From NCBI GenBank assembly GCA_040393065.1, contig JBEBUW010000007.1, positions 12,022-76,021 of the forward strand: a stretch of DNA of 64,000 nucleotides. The letters run 5' to 3'. The position numbers were made by a program, and so were the translations under genes. Below are positions 36,998 to 45,530 of the stretch, piece by piece. How positions within the stretch are numbered: the stretch's first letter is position 1; the number at the start of each line of letters is the position of its first letter. A model generated the notes under the pieces. It was given only the letters and a program-made list of their open reading frames with translations, had not been told where the DNA came from and ran no database searches. This DNA is from JACCWM01 sp040393065 (lineage in GTDB: Bacteria; Myxococcota_A; Bradymonadia; Bradymonadales; Bradymonadaceae).

Positions 36998-37031
36998 CCG
37001 CCCGACGCAGTGAGTGCGTCGGGCGGTTTTT
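36998..37031 (+). terminator. Second rho-independent terminator after rplC
   Basis: A 12-bp perfect stem (ccgcccgacgca, 36998-37009; tgcgtcgggcgg, 37015-37026) with a five-base loop is followed by TTTTT. Stem text resembles the first terminator, so the pair may have arisen by local duplication. Confidence 0.88.
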
Positions 37032-37217
37032 GTTTGTCGGCTACATGATAGATGCTTGTCGTGAAAGGGAAAATGATGCTTCGCGGAATATGTCTGGGGG
37101 TTGTGATGATTTAACGCTCAAGGAATTGTTTGAGTGACTGGGTTGCTCGTAACTTCTGATAGTTTCCTGGAGCAAGAGTTTATGAGAATCGTACAAAATA
37201 TGCGTGTTGGAGCCGGC

Positions 37218-39536
37218 ATGATGAGGAATGCGTTTATTTGGATGTTGATGGTGGTGGTCTGGATAGCAGGGACGCGTCCGGCAATGGCGACTGTAGACGT
37301 GCCGGGGTCTGCCCGGGGCGAGGGGGCATTTCAGGACGGTGAAGCGCATGTGGATGTGCGTCTGATCTATGATCATAAGGTTGTAAAACCTGGCGATACG
37401 CTTCGGGTTGGAGTGCTATTCAGCCTGGATAAGGACTGGCATATTTACTGGGAAAATCCGGGTGATGCGGGTTTACCTACGCAGATTGTGTGGAAGGGCG
37501 AGGGGCTAGAGTTTGGGCCACTGCAGTGGTCTGCGCCGGGGTTGTATTCGGAGTCGGAGGGGATGTGGACAACGTTCGGATACGACGGCGAAGTGGTGCT
37601 GTACAGCGATGTTGTGGTGCAGGAAAGCGTGGGGGATTCGATCGAGATCGTAGCTGATATTGATTATCTGGCTTGTAAGAATGCATGTGTTCCGGGGGAG
37701 CATACATTGAGGCGGACGCTGGCTGTGGGGCCGACGAGTGTTCGCGCGGAGAAGTCAGAGCGTGCATTGTTTGATATCTATTCACTGCAAATACCGCGGG
37801 ATGCAAGTGCATTGGGAATTAAAGCGGTAGCGACTGCGGGAGCTTCGCAAACGGATGGACGTGAGGGGCATGCCGTACTGGAGGTCGTGTTGTGTGAGGG
37901 GCCTGGCAATAACTGTCCAGAGATGGAAATTTCCTATGAGCAGCTCGCCTATGCGTTTGTGCCAACGAGCAAAAGTAGCCTGGGTGTGCGCGTGCTGGCG
38001 GTAGAACCGCATCCAACGGTGTATCGAGGATGGGTATTGTCGCTTGAGACGCGCAGGTTATTGGCGGCTCATGGTGATAGCGAGGCGGATGTGCCGAGGT
38101 TGTCTGGTGTTTTGCGATTTATGGAGGCGGATGGGGGGCTGATTCCGGTGTCGATTGATACGACCGTGGAGGATGCAACGGCGGCAAATAGCATGCGGTT
38201 TGAGGCGTTGTTTCAAGGCGCTGCGAGTCAATCGGCCGTTGGGGGGGTGGGCGCTGGAAAGGGGGCAGCTTCGGGTGAATCGCCCGGTTTGTTGTATGTG
38301 CTGGTCATGGCGTTTCTGGGCGGAATGATCCTGAATCTGATGCCGTGTGTGTTTCCGGTACTGGCGATTAAGGTAACGTCATTTATGGAGCTAGCGCACA
38401 AAACGCGTTCGGGAGTGGTGCAAAACGGGGCGGCATACACGGCAGGGATTTCGGCGTCGATGTTGACACTCGGGCTTATCGTGGTGGGCTTGCGGTTAGC
38501 CGGACAGCAGGTTGGCTGGGGCTTTCAGTTTCAGCAACCGATGTTTCTGGCGGGTCTGGCTGCAGTGATTGTCTTGTTCGCGATGAATACGTTTGGTTTG
38601 TTTCAGGTGACGCTGGATCCGGGCAAGTTGGGCAGTGTCGGGGCGGAGTCGTCGGGGCTGAAGCGTAGTTTTGGGGAAGGGATTCTGGCGGTGGTACTGG
38701 CGACGCCGTGTTCTGCGCCGTTTTTGGGGACGGCGGTTGGATTTGCACTGACGGCGAGTGCGTGGTCGATCTTACTGATATTTTTTGTGCTGGGGCTTGG
38801 TCTGGCAGCGCCGTTCGTGGCATTGACGTTGATTCCGGGAGCATCGAAGATACTGCCGCGACCGGGCGAGTGGATGAATTATCTGAAGAATTTTCTGGGG
38901 TTTGCGCTTCTTGGCGCTGGTATCTGGCTGGTATGGCTGGTGGGACGGTTGGCAGGCGTGGACGCGATGGGACGTATGTTGGTGTTGCTTGGCGCGCTGA
39001 GTTTGTCGGCATGGATTTTTGGATTGGTACAGTTTCGTTGCTGGGGACGTGCGAAGCTGGTCGGGCTGGTGCTGGCGTTCGGGATTCTGGGAGGTGCAGC
39101 GAAGTTTGCGCTTCCACTGGAAACGGGCGAGCTGGTAGGAAATAGCGGTTCAGGTGGACTACGCGCGAGCGATGATCCGGTTGCGTGGAATTCTTGGAAT
39201 CAGGAGAATATCGATGCGGAGCTGGAGGCCGGGCGTCCGGTGTTTGTGGTTTTTACGGCGGACTGGTGTCTGACGTGTAAGGTGAATGAGCGTACGGCGA
39301 TCTTTGACGATGCGGTGCTGGCTGCGATTGATACCTACAATATCGCGATGCTGAAGGCGGATTGGACGCGGCCAGATGAGGCGATTCGCGCGGAACTATC
39401 GAAGTATGGCAGAGGTGGCGTGCCCATGTATTTGTTGTATTCGCCGTCCTCGGCAGGAACACCGGAAGTGCTGCCGGAGGTGTTGACGGCGGGCATGCTG
39501 ATAGAGCGTTTTGAGCGTGCAGCGGCGTTGAATTGA
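37218..39536 (+). CDS. DsbD/ScsB-like transmembrane thiol-disulfide interchange protein
   Basis: The frame is open from 37134, but the ATG at 37218 has GGAG five bases upstream and gives a good signal peptide (AFIWMLMVVVWIAGTRPAMA), so I take 772 residues. The N-terminal periplasmic domain contains HIYWENPGDAGLPTQI, typical of DsbD-type alpha domains, with an ACKNACVPGEH cysteine pair. The membrane core (about 370-640) has LMPCVFPVLAIK and VLATPCSAPF, the paired Pro-Cys motifs of the beta domain. The C-terminal thioredoxin-like domain has the active site DWCLTC (Cys684, Cys687). The protein moves electrons from cytoplasmic thioredoxin to periplasmic partners. The N-terminal half is larger than in E. 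coli DsbD, as in ScsB. The lipoprotein at 4851 is a possible client. Confidence 0.92.
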   Translation: MMRNAFIWMLMVVVWIAGTRPAMATVDVPGSARGEGAFQDGEAHVDVRLIYDHKVVKPGDTLRVGVLFSLDKDWHIYWENPGDAGLPTQIVWKGEGLEFGPLQWSAPGLYSESEGMWTTFGYDGEVVLYSDVVVQESVGDSIEIVADIDYLACKNACVPGEHTLRRTLAVGPTSVRAEKSERALFDIYSLQIPRDASALGIKAVATAGASQTDGREGHAVLEVVLCEGPGNNCPEMEISYEQLAYAFVPTSKSSLGVRVLAVEPHPTVYRGWVLSLETRRLLAAHGDSEADVPRLSGVLRFMEADGGLIPVSIDTTVEDATAANSMRFEALFQGAASQSAVGGVGAGKGAASGESPGLLYVLVMAFLGGMILNLMPCVFPVLAIKVTSFMELAHKTRSGVVQNGAAYTAGISASMLTLGLIVVGLRLAGQQVGWGFQFQQPMFLAGLAAVIVLFAMNTFGLFQVTLDPGKLGSVGAESSGLKRSFGEGILAVVLATPCSAPFLGTAVGFALTASAWSILLIFFVLGLGLAAPFVALTLIPGASKILPRPGEWMNYLKNFLGFALLGAGIWLVWLVGRLAGVDAMGRMLVLLGALSLSAWIFGLVQFRCWGRAKLVGLVLAFGILGGAAKFALPLETGELVGNSGSGGLRASDDPVAWNSWNQENIDAELEAGRPVFVVFTADWCLTCKVNERTAIFDDAVLAAIDTYNIAMLKADWTRPDEAIRAELSKYGRGGVPMYLLYSPSSAGTPEVLPEVLTAGMLIERFERAAALN

Positions 39537-39551
39537 GACGATTGAGATGCG

Positions 39552-40241
39552 ATGCGTGAAATGAGCAGTGATAAATTTGAAGCACAAGATTTTGCGCCGC
39601 GGGTTTTATGCGAGCACGACGGGACGATTGTGTGGAATAAGCCGGCGGGGCTGGCGGCCACGGGGCGCAATCTCGATGATCCGGCATGTGCGCAGTATCT
39701 GGCGATGCAGCATTATCGGCGGATGATCTGGGCGGTGCATCAGCTTGATACGGAGACTTCCGGCGTGCTGGTTTTTGTGCGCAGAAAGGGGTTGGTGTCG
39801 GCGTGGCAAAAATGTCTGGCGGCGCGCTCCACGGTGAAGCGCTATGTGGCGATTGTGCACGGGCGCCTACCCAGGAAAATGATGATTGTGCGTGAGCCTG
39901 TGGGGGGCAAGGAGGCACGCAGTGATTTTCGGGAGCTTGCGTATCGCGACGGGGCTTCGCTGTTGGAGGTTTGCATTCATACGGGTCGCACGCATCAGAT
40001 CCGGGTACATCTGGAGGGGATGGGGCTGCAGTTGTTCGGGGAAAAGCGTTATGGCGGTGCGCCGTGTAATGTGCATGCGCGGCATGCGTTGCATGCGGCG
40101 GCGATTTTGTTTCGGGTGGAGGAGGACGCAGGGGAGGCGGGCAATGCGCTGGAGAGGGGGCGGCTGGAGGCGCCGCTGCCGGAGGATATGATAGCGCTGG
40201 CCGAAAGGCTGGGGCTGGAACTGGGAGGTTTGCTGAGGTGA
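39552..40241 (+). CDS. RluA-family pseudouridine synthase
   Basis: 229 residues. It isomerises uridine to pseudouridine in RNA. The catalytic motif HQLDTETSGVLVF holds the essential Asp; the usual family text is HRLDxxTSG, so Gln replaces a highly conserved Arg. The second core motif, HTGRTHQIRVHLEGMG, is intact, as is the first, VWNKPAGLAATG. There is no S4 RNA-binding domain, unlike RluC and RluD, and the size is close to RluA/TruC. The target RNA cannot be assigned. The gene starts 15 bases after the DsbD-like gene on the same strand and is likely cotranscribed. The ATG at 39561 is an alternative start. Confidence 0.9.
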   Translation: MREMSSDKFEAQDFAPRVLCEHDGTIVWNKPAGLAATGRNLDDPACAQYLAMQHYRRMIWAVHQLDTETSGVLVFVRRKGLVSAWQKCLAARSTVKRYVAIVHGRLPRKMMIVREPVGGKEARSDFRELAYRDGASLLEVCIHTGRTHQIRVHLEGMGLQLFGEKRYGGAPCNVHARHALHAAAILFRVEEDAGEAGNALERGRLEAPLPEDMIALAERLGLELGGLLR

Positions 40242-40324
40242 TCTCGGCAAGAAGTGCTCCCCGCGTGGGCAGGTAGGAGAGCTCTGCGCCAGGTGGACAC
40301 AAATTGGTGGGGTGGCCGTGCGGG

Positions 40325-41599
40325 TTAGAGGATGAATTTGATGACGAGCAGGACGATCAGGCCCATCAGGAGTGCGGCGCCGACCATGGCCATGGTGCGT
40401 GTGTTGTCGTTGATGAGAGGAGAGGGGCCAGGCGGCTGCTGGGGGGTGGGCTGTTGTGGTTGTTGGGATTGTGGGAGGTCGTTGGCGGGCGGCGCAAATC
40501 CGGAGAAGGTTGCGCCGCGATTGATGGTGCCGACCTGTGGTTGCTGATCGGAGAGTGGGATGAGGTTGCTGGGGCCGGAGTTGAAACCGGCCGGGCGCAC
40601 GCCGGGCAGCGGCACGCCGGATTGTTTGATACGGTCGATTTCGGCGCGAAACTCGCGGTCATCGAGCATCAAGGTGGCTTGCTCATCGGGGGAGACGGGG
40701 GTTGTGACGATAAATTGCTGCGGCGTGAACTGGATGGGGTTGTGCAGGTAGTGATTGAGTGCCTGGAGCATGGCGCCGGCGTTGGGATAGCGTTGGGCTG
40801 GATCTTTTTCCAGGGCAGCAGACAGCCAGGGCCAGAAGGCGGTTTTTTTGACGTGGTCGGGGAGGGGGAGAGGTTCGGGGGCGAGTTGCATGCGCGCCTG
40901 CATGACGACATTGGGGTCGGAAACAATGGGGACGCCGGTGAGGCATTCGGCCAGAGTCAGCCCCAGGGCGTAGACGTCGCTGCAGGGTGTGGCGGGCTGG
41001 GAACGCAGGATTTCCGGAGCCATGTAGCGCGGACTTCCCAGGGCTTGTCCGGCTGCGGTGAGGTCCTGGTCGCCTGTAGTAGTTTTGGCAATGCCAAAAT
41101 CAAGGAGTTTGACGAAGTCATTTACGCCGTTGGCTTCGCAGAGCATCAGGTTTGCGGGTTTTAAGTCGCGGTGGATGATGTTGCGTGCGTGTGCTTCGGC
41201 GAGTGATTGCAAAACGCCCTGGGCGATGTGGATGACCTGTTGTTCGTTGCGCGGGCCTTCTTTGATCAGGATGTCGTCAAGGTTTTTGCCTTTGAGCATT
41301 TCCATGACGAAATACATGGTTCCGTCTTCGGTTTCGCTGAAACCATATTGGCGGATGGTATGCGGGTTGTTGAGCTGGCTGATCATGAGGGCTTCGCGCT
41401 CAAAGCGCTGCCGCATTTCTTGTGCTTTGGCCGGATCGTTGCCGGGAATGAGGATTTTGATGGCGAGATCTTGGGAAGATCCCTTTCTTCGCGCGCGGAA
41501 AACAACGCCGAAGCCTCCTCGTCCGAGTTCCTGATGCAGTTCGTAGAGTCCGGCGAAGAGGTCGCCAACGGCCGGTCCGGTAGAAGCTTGTATTGCCAT
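40325..41599 (-). CDS. Tail-anchored eukaryote-like Ser/Thr protein kinase
   Basis: 424 residues. The kinase domain (about 18-285) has the glycine loop LGRGGFGVVF (25-34), Lys48 in LAIKIL, catalytic HRDLKPAN (143-150), DFG (167-169) and the activation-segment APE at MAPEIL. All key catalytic residues are present, so it should be active. A Gln/Pro-rich linker (about 360-395) leads to a single hydrophobic helix (AALLMGLIVLLVIKFIL) at the extreme C-terminus. The protein is therefore a tail-anchored inner-membrane kinase with no outside sensor domain. It starts four bases after the spermidine-synthase-like gene, so they form one transcript. A second kinase gene heads the same block. Substrates are unknown. 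Confidence 0.93.
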   Translation of the reverse strand: MAIQASTGPAVGDLFAGLYELHQELGRGGFGVVFRARRKGSSQDLAIKILIPGNDPAKAQEMRQRFEREALMISQLNNPHTIRQYGFSETEDGTMYFVMEMLKGKNLDDILIKEGPRNEQQVIHIAQGVLQSLAEAHARNIIHRDLKPANLMLCEANGVNDFVKLLDFGIAKTTTGDQDLTAAGQALGSPRYMAPEILRSQPATPCSDVYALGLTLAECLTGVPIVSDPNVVMQARMQLAPEPLPLPDHVKKTAFWPWLSAALEKDPAQRYPNAGAMLQALNHYLHNPIQFTPQQFIVTTPVSPDEQATLMLDDREFRAEIDRIKQSGVPLPGVRPAGFNSGPSNLIPLSDQQPQVGTINRGATFSGFAPPANDLPQSQQPQQPTPQQPPGPSPLINDNTRTMAMVGAALLMGLIVLLVIKFIL

Positions 41600-41603
41600 T
41601 CAA

Positions 41604-43895
41604 TTACTCTTGATCGTCGAAGGATTGTTCGAAGGTAATATCGGAATTGCGCCAGGAAGACAGCCAGCTGAAGATATCAAAACTGCCTCGATAGGCCTGG
41701 AGAATATTGGAGTAATCGTCCGTCCACACGGCAACGTCCGGGTCGGGCAGATATTCTTCCCAGCGCGGATCGAATGCAAGCTCTCCAAGCGTTTTTTTAT
41801 CGCGTGCCATTATCAGCCAGCTCGAAGTGTTGATATCGAGGGTGTAGTTTGTCTCGTCGGGGTAATGATCCTGGTTGAATGCTACCAGTCCCAGTTCGTC
41901 TGCCAGGCGTGTAAGCGCGGGCTCGAGATCCAGGTAGGTATTGGAGATATGAAACGCAAGAATACCGTTTTTGTCTAGCTTCTTGAGATAGATTTCGACT
42001 GCTTCGCGGGTCATTAAGTGGATGGGAATGGCGGTGGAGCTATAAGCATCGAGAATGATCAGTTCGTAGTGGTGGTCGGGAGCCTGGTCGAGTTGTAGGC
42101 GTCCATCGCCAAGAATGACGTTGCAGGTGCCCAGGCAGTCCTGCAGGTAGGTGAAGTAATCGGGATTTTTTGCGACCTCAACAATTCCGGGATCGATTTC
42201 ATAGAAGTCCATAACCTGGTCGGGCAGCGTGTAAGCTGCGACGACGCCGGTTCCCAGGCCTACAGCCGCGATAGGGGCGCGTTCGCTGCGTTTTGAGAGT
42301 TGCTCAAAGACTTGCCCGAGGGGGCCTTCGAGGTGGTAGTAGGAGATGGGGACGCGGCGGAATTCGGGATCGAGGGATTGGGCACCGTGCGTGGTTTTGC
42401 CGTTGATGAGGTAGTTGTAGCTCTTGTCGTATTCCTGGAGCACGGTATGGACGCCGTAGAAGCTACGTCCGGCAAAGAGCTCAAAGCTGGAGGGTTTGTT
42501 GGCGGTCCATACGCCGACTGTGGCGAGGATGGCGAGCAGGCCCTGGATGATGCGGGGGTCGGTTTTTTCGTAGCTCAAAAATGCGAACAGGGCGACCGCC
42601 GAGGTGATGGTGATGCTGTAGAACAGGATGACTTCCAGGTTGTCCCAGGTCTGGAAGTAGCCGTTCTCTGCGGCGACGAACACGGCCAGCGCGGGCAGTG
42701 CGGCGACGAGTATGAAGCGCACATAGCGATCGGCGAATGTACGTGTGGGCAGGCTGAGTACGGAGATCAAAATAATCAGGGGATACTCGAGCAGTCGGTC
42801 AAAGAGCAGGGGCGCCAGCAGTGCGTTGAACGAGCCGCCGACCACGCCGCCGACGGACATCCATAAGAAGAATTCGGTGAGGTGGTAGGCTTCCGGGCGG
42901 TCTTCCGCGAGCAGGCCGTGGAAGACCATGGAGATAATGAAGAAAATGACGAAGTGCAGGATGGTCACGGTGCCCAGCGGGCTGGTGATGTCGAAGATGA
43001 ACATCGCGCCGAGCGTGAGCAGCGCGACGGGGAAGATCCGGAGCATCCAGTGAAGCGGGAGGATTTTGCGGCGTGCAAAAACAAGGATGAAGGTTCCCAT
43101 ATACAGCGCCAGCGGTGCAATCCAGAGCAGAGGAATGGGCGCGATGTCGGTGGTGATAAACGTAGTCAGTCCGAGCATCATGCTGGAGGGAACGAATCCC
43201 CAGAGAACCCAGCGAGCGCGTCGACTCCACTGCAAGGGCGTGTGCGTTTGGGCTTGTTGATGGGCCGCTTCGTTGGCGCTGGCGGTTGCATCTTCTGACT
43301 TCCAGGTGCGTCGCATCATGACGGCGCACAGGGTGACGAAGACGATGAACACCAGGTAGCCCACGGCCCAGAGTTTGGTCTGGTTGAGCAAACCAACGTG
43401 TGGTTCGACAAAAAATGGATAGGTTAATAGTGCGAGCACGCTGCCGGCGTTACTGGCGGCATAGAGGTGGTACGGGTCTGCGGCGTGGGGATGATTGGTT
43501 TTAGAAAACCAGGTCTGCAGCAGAGGCGCGCTGGTCGAAATTACGAAAAAAGGCCAGCCGACCGAGAGCAGCAGGGTGATGAGCAACCAGCCTGCTGGCG
43601 AGCTGAGCGTGGCCTGGTCTTGCGGCGATCCCACGGATATCGGCAGCACGATCAGGGCACCGATCATGACGAAGATATGTAGGAAGGATTGGCGTTTGCT
43701 GCCAAGCCATCGCGTGGAAGCGTGTGCGTAGAGATAGCCGAGCAGCAGCATGGCCTGAAAAAAGACCATGGAGGTATTCCAGACCGCCGGTGAGCCGCCG
43801 AGCACAGGGAGCAGCATCTTGCCAACCATCGGTTGAACAAGAAACAGAAGCGTGGAGCTGAGTAAAAGAGTGACAGCAAAGAGAAAATAACTCAT
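41604..43895 (-). CDS. Polytopic membrane protein fused to a spermidine-synthase-like domain
   Basis: 763 residues. The first 470 or so are about 12-14 hydrophobic helices, starting MSYFLFAVTLLLSSTLLFLVQPMVGKMLLPVLGG. This N-terminal signature (QPMxGKxxLPxxGGSPAVW) is typical of membrane-bound spermidine-synthase-like proteins. The C-terminal 250 residues are a Rossmann methyltransferase-like fold. Glycine-rich AVGLGTGVVAAY, acidic DFYEIDPGIVEVA, VILGDGRLQL and ELIILDAYSS are seen in order, as in aminopropyltransferases. Whether it makes polyamines or has another role is unknown; many such fused proteins lack a proven substrate. It lies directly upstream of the tail-anchored kinase. Confidence 0.88.
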   Translation of the reverse strand: MSYFLFAVTLLLSSTLLFLVQPMVGKMLLPVLGGSPAVWNTSMVFFQAMLLLGYLYAHASTRWLGSKRQSFLHIFVMIGALIVLPISVGSPQDQATLSSPAGWLLITLLLSVGWPFFVISTSAPLLQTWFSKTNHPHAADPYHLYAASNAGSVLALLTYPFFVEPHVGLLNQTKLWAVGYLVFIVFVTLCAVMMRRTWKSEDATASANEAAHQQAQTHTPLQWSRRARWVLWGFVPSSMMLGLTTFITTDIAPIPLLWIAPLALYMGTFILVFARRKILPLHWMLRIFPVALLTLGAMFIFDITSPLGTVTILHFVIFFIISMVFHGLLAEDRPEAYHLTEFFLWMSVGGVVGGSFNALLAPLLFDRLLEYPLIILISVLSLPTRTFADRYVRFILVAALPALAVFVAAENGYFQTWDNLEVILFYSITITSAVALFAFLSYEKTDPRIIQGLLAILATVGVWTANKPSSFELFAGRSFYGVHTVLQEYDKSYNYLINGKTTHGAQSLDPEFRRVPISYYHLEGPLGQVFEQLSKRSERAPIAAVGLGTGVVAAYTLPDQVMDFYEIDPGIVEVAKNPDYFTYLQDCLGTCNVILGDGRLQLDQAPDHHYELIILDAYSSTAIPIHLMTREAVEIYLKKLDKNGILAFHISNTYLDLEPALTRLADELGLVAFNQDHYPDETNYTLDINTSSWLIMARDKKTLGELAFDPRWEEYLPDPDVAVWTDDYSNILQAYRGSFDIFSWLSSWRNSDITFEQSFDDQE

Positions 43896-43961
43896 CGGGG
43901 CGTGTGCTCTTATGCGGGATCTACAAAATAGAACTGTGCTCAGGAACGGCTGTTGAGAGAC

Positions 43962-44411
43962 TCAGGTGCAGTGTTCACAGCGTCCTTTGAAGAAGATTTC
44001 GCAAATTTCTCCCCCGAAAGATTTGGCTTCCTTGGGATTGTTGAACTCGATATGCACGTCGGGCAAACACGAGACCTGTCCACAATCGTTGCAGACAAAG
44101 TGAGGATGTTCTCCGTCGGTGTGTTGGTCGGCGCGTCGAAATTCAAAGCGCCAGACGCGGTCGCCCAGATCGAGGCGGGTCAACAGGCCGACTTCGACCA
44201 GGTCGGTGAGGTTACGAAAAACTGTGGCCTGGTCAAATCCCAGCGGAACGAGCTCGGTTACGAGTTCGGCATGTGTCAGGGGGGCGTCTGCGTTCATCAT
44301 GCGACGCAAGACGGTGATACGCGAGTTTGTGCTGCGGAGTCCGGTATTTCGGATCATGGTGCGCAAATCATCGAGGGAGGGTGTAGCGGTTGATGCGTTT
44401 TTTGATGTCAT
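43962..44411 (-). CDS. Fur-family transcriptional regulator
   Basis: 149 residues from the ATG at 44411; the frame extends 12 codons further up. The winged-helix DNA-binding part includes RITVLRRMMNAD and FDQATVFRNLTDLVEVGLL. The dimerisation part has EHPHFVCNDC with CxxC (107/110) and a C-terminal CEHC pair (145/148), giving four cysteines for a structural zinc. A regulatory metal site is suggested by HxH-type residues around DQHTDGEHPHF. The specificity (iron, zinc, peroxide or manganese) cannot be set by eye; the EHPHFVC block resembles Fur, Zur and PerR alike. It lies 66 bases upstream of the membrane spermidine-synthase-like gene and may regulate this run. Confidence 0.9.
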   Translation of the reverse strand: MTSKNASTATPSLDDLRTMIRNTGLRSTNSRITVLRRMMNADAPLTHAELVTELVPLGFDQATVFRNLTDLVEVGLLTRLDLGDRVWRFEFRRADQHTDGEHPHFVCNDCGQVSCLPDVHIEFNNPKEAKSFGGEICEIFFKGRCEHCT

Positions 44412-44561
44412 GAGAATTGCAGCCGGGGCAAAAGGTGACAGCAACACATGTTGTTACGAGTGCAATCAGCAAATACTGCGTGCTGAGGATCTCTATCATG
44501 GAGTGCTGAGTATGTACAATTGCCAGTGGATGAGGCCAGAGGCGAAAAGCAAGGGCGCCGG

Positions 44562-45071
44562 TCAGTGAGCCGGTAGATTGTTGGAGGTTTTTGGGGCCAG
44601 TTTTTTCTTCATACGCATCGAAGGAAGCCGCGTTCCGTCGTCGAGTTCCATGTGCGCCGGGCGAAGGATTTCGTACCCCTGAGACTGGTAGAAAAACACC
44701 GCGTTGAGAGAAGCATCCAGGTAGAGCAGGGTCATACGCTGGCTGCGTGCAATGTCTTCGGTTTGTTGGAGAAGCTGTTTTCCGTAGCCCTGGCCGGCAA
44801 AATCCGGATCTAGATACAGGGCGCGTAACTCGCGCGGGGCGAGGGCGGAAAATCCGATGATTTGTGAATCCAGCGAGGCAACGTACAGGCTTTCAAAACA
44901 GCCGCGGATGGCGTTCTGGTAGGTTTCTATGCGTGCGTCTCTGGTCCAGGCACGGCATTCCGCGTGCGAATAGTGGCCAAGGCACAGAGCGCGAATGGAG
45001 CGCACATGGAGATCAAGGATGGTCCGGGCGTCGTCGAGCGTCGCTTCTCTCACCGAAAGATTCTGTACCAT
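44562..45071 (-). CDS. GNAT-family N-acetyltransferase
   Basis: 169 residues. The N-terminal VREATLDDARTILDLHVRSIR is the typical beta1-alpha1 start of GNAT enzymes. The acetyl-CoA loop is LDPDFAGQGYGKQLL (Q-x2-G-x-G pattern), followed by MTLLYLDASLNAVFFYQSQGYEIL, the beta5-alpha4 motif. Such single-domain enzymes acetylate small amines or protein N-termini; the substrate is not predictable. It lies 33 bases after ridA on the same strand and belongs to the kinase-to-kinase block. Confidence 0.9.
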   Translation of the reverse strand: MVQNLSVREATLDDARTILDLHVRSIRALCLGHYSHAECRAWTRDARIETYQNAIRGCFESLYVASLDSQIIGFSALAPRELRALYLDPDFAGQGYGKQLLQQTEDIARSQRMTLLYLDASLNAVFFYQSQGYEILRPAHMELDDGTRLPSMRMKKKLAPKTSNNLPAH

Positions 45072-45104
45072 ATCAGCCTCGCCTCCTGGTGCGCGAGAAC
45101 CGAG

Positions 45105-45503
45105 TCATTGCGTCGGTTCGGGCGCTGCGGCAATCAGGTCGATTTCGATCAGGACGTCCTTGGGGAGCCTGGAAACTTCCACGGTTGCGCGTGCGGGGGG
45201 ATTTTCGTCAAAGAAGGCGGCGTAGATGCCGTTGACGATGGTGAAATCCGTCATGTTTTTGAGATAAATCGTGGTTTTGAGGACATGAGAAAGTTCAAGG
45301 CCGGCGGCTTGCAGGACGGCGCGCAGGTTTTCGATGACCTGACGGGTTTGTGCCTGGATGCCGCCTTCAATGATTTCTCCGGTGTCGGGGACGACAGGGA
45401 TCTGGCCGGAGAGAAAGTAAAGACCGTTGTAGCCGACAGCCTGGGAGTAAGGGCCGATGGCTTTGGGGGCGGTGTCGGTTTCGACGATGGTTTTGGTAAT
45501 CAT
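45105..45503 (-). CDS. ridA: RidA-family enamine/imine deaminase
   Basis: 132 residues, the family norm. It hydrolyses reactive 2-aminoacrylate and other enamines formed by PLP enzymes, protecting them from damage. Clear signatures are AIGPYSQAV, LYFLSGQIPV, QVIENLRAVLQAAG and the closing PPARATVEVSRLPKDVLIEIDLIA. The conserved Arg of PPARATVEV, which binds the substrate carboxylate, is present. It lies 27 bases after the PEGA kinase gene and 33 before the GNAT gene. Its place among kinases may be chance. Confidence 0.95.
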   Translation of the reverse strand: MITKTIVETDTAPKAIGPYSQAVGYNGLYFLSGQIPVVPDTGEIIEGGIQAQTRQVIENLRAVLQAAGLELSHVLKTTIYLKNMTDFTIVNGIYAAFFDENPPARATVEVSRLPKDVLIEIDLIAAAPEPTQ

Positions 45504-45530
45504 AACAAGCCTTAAGGAAGGGAAGAAAAA

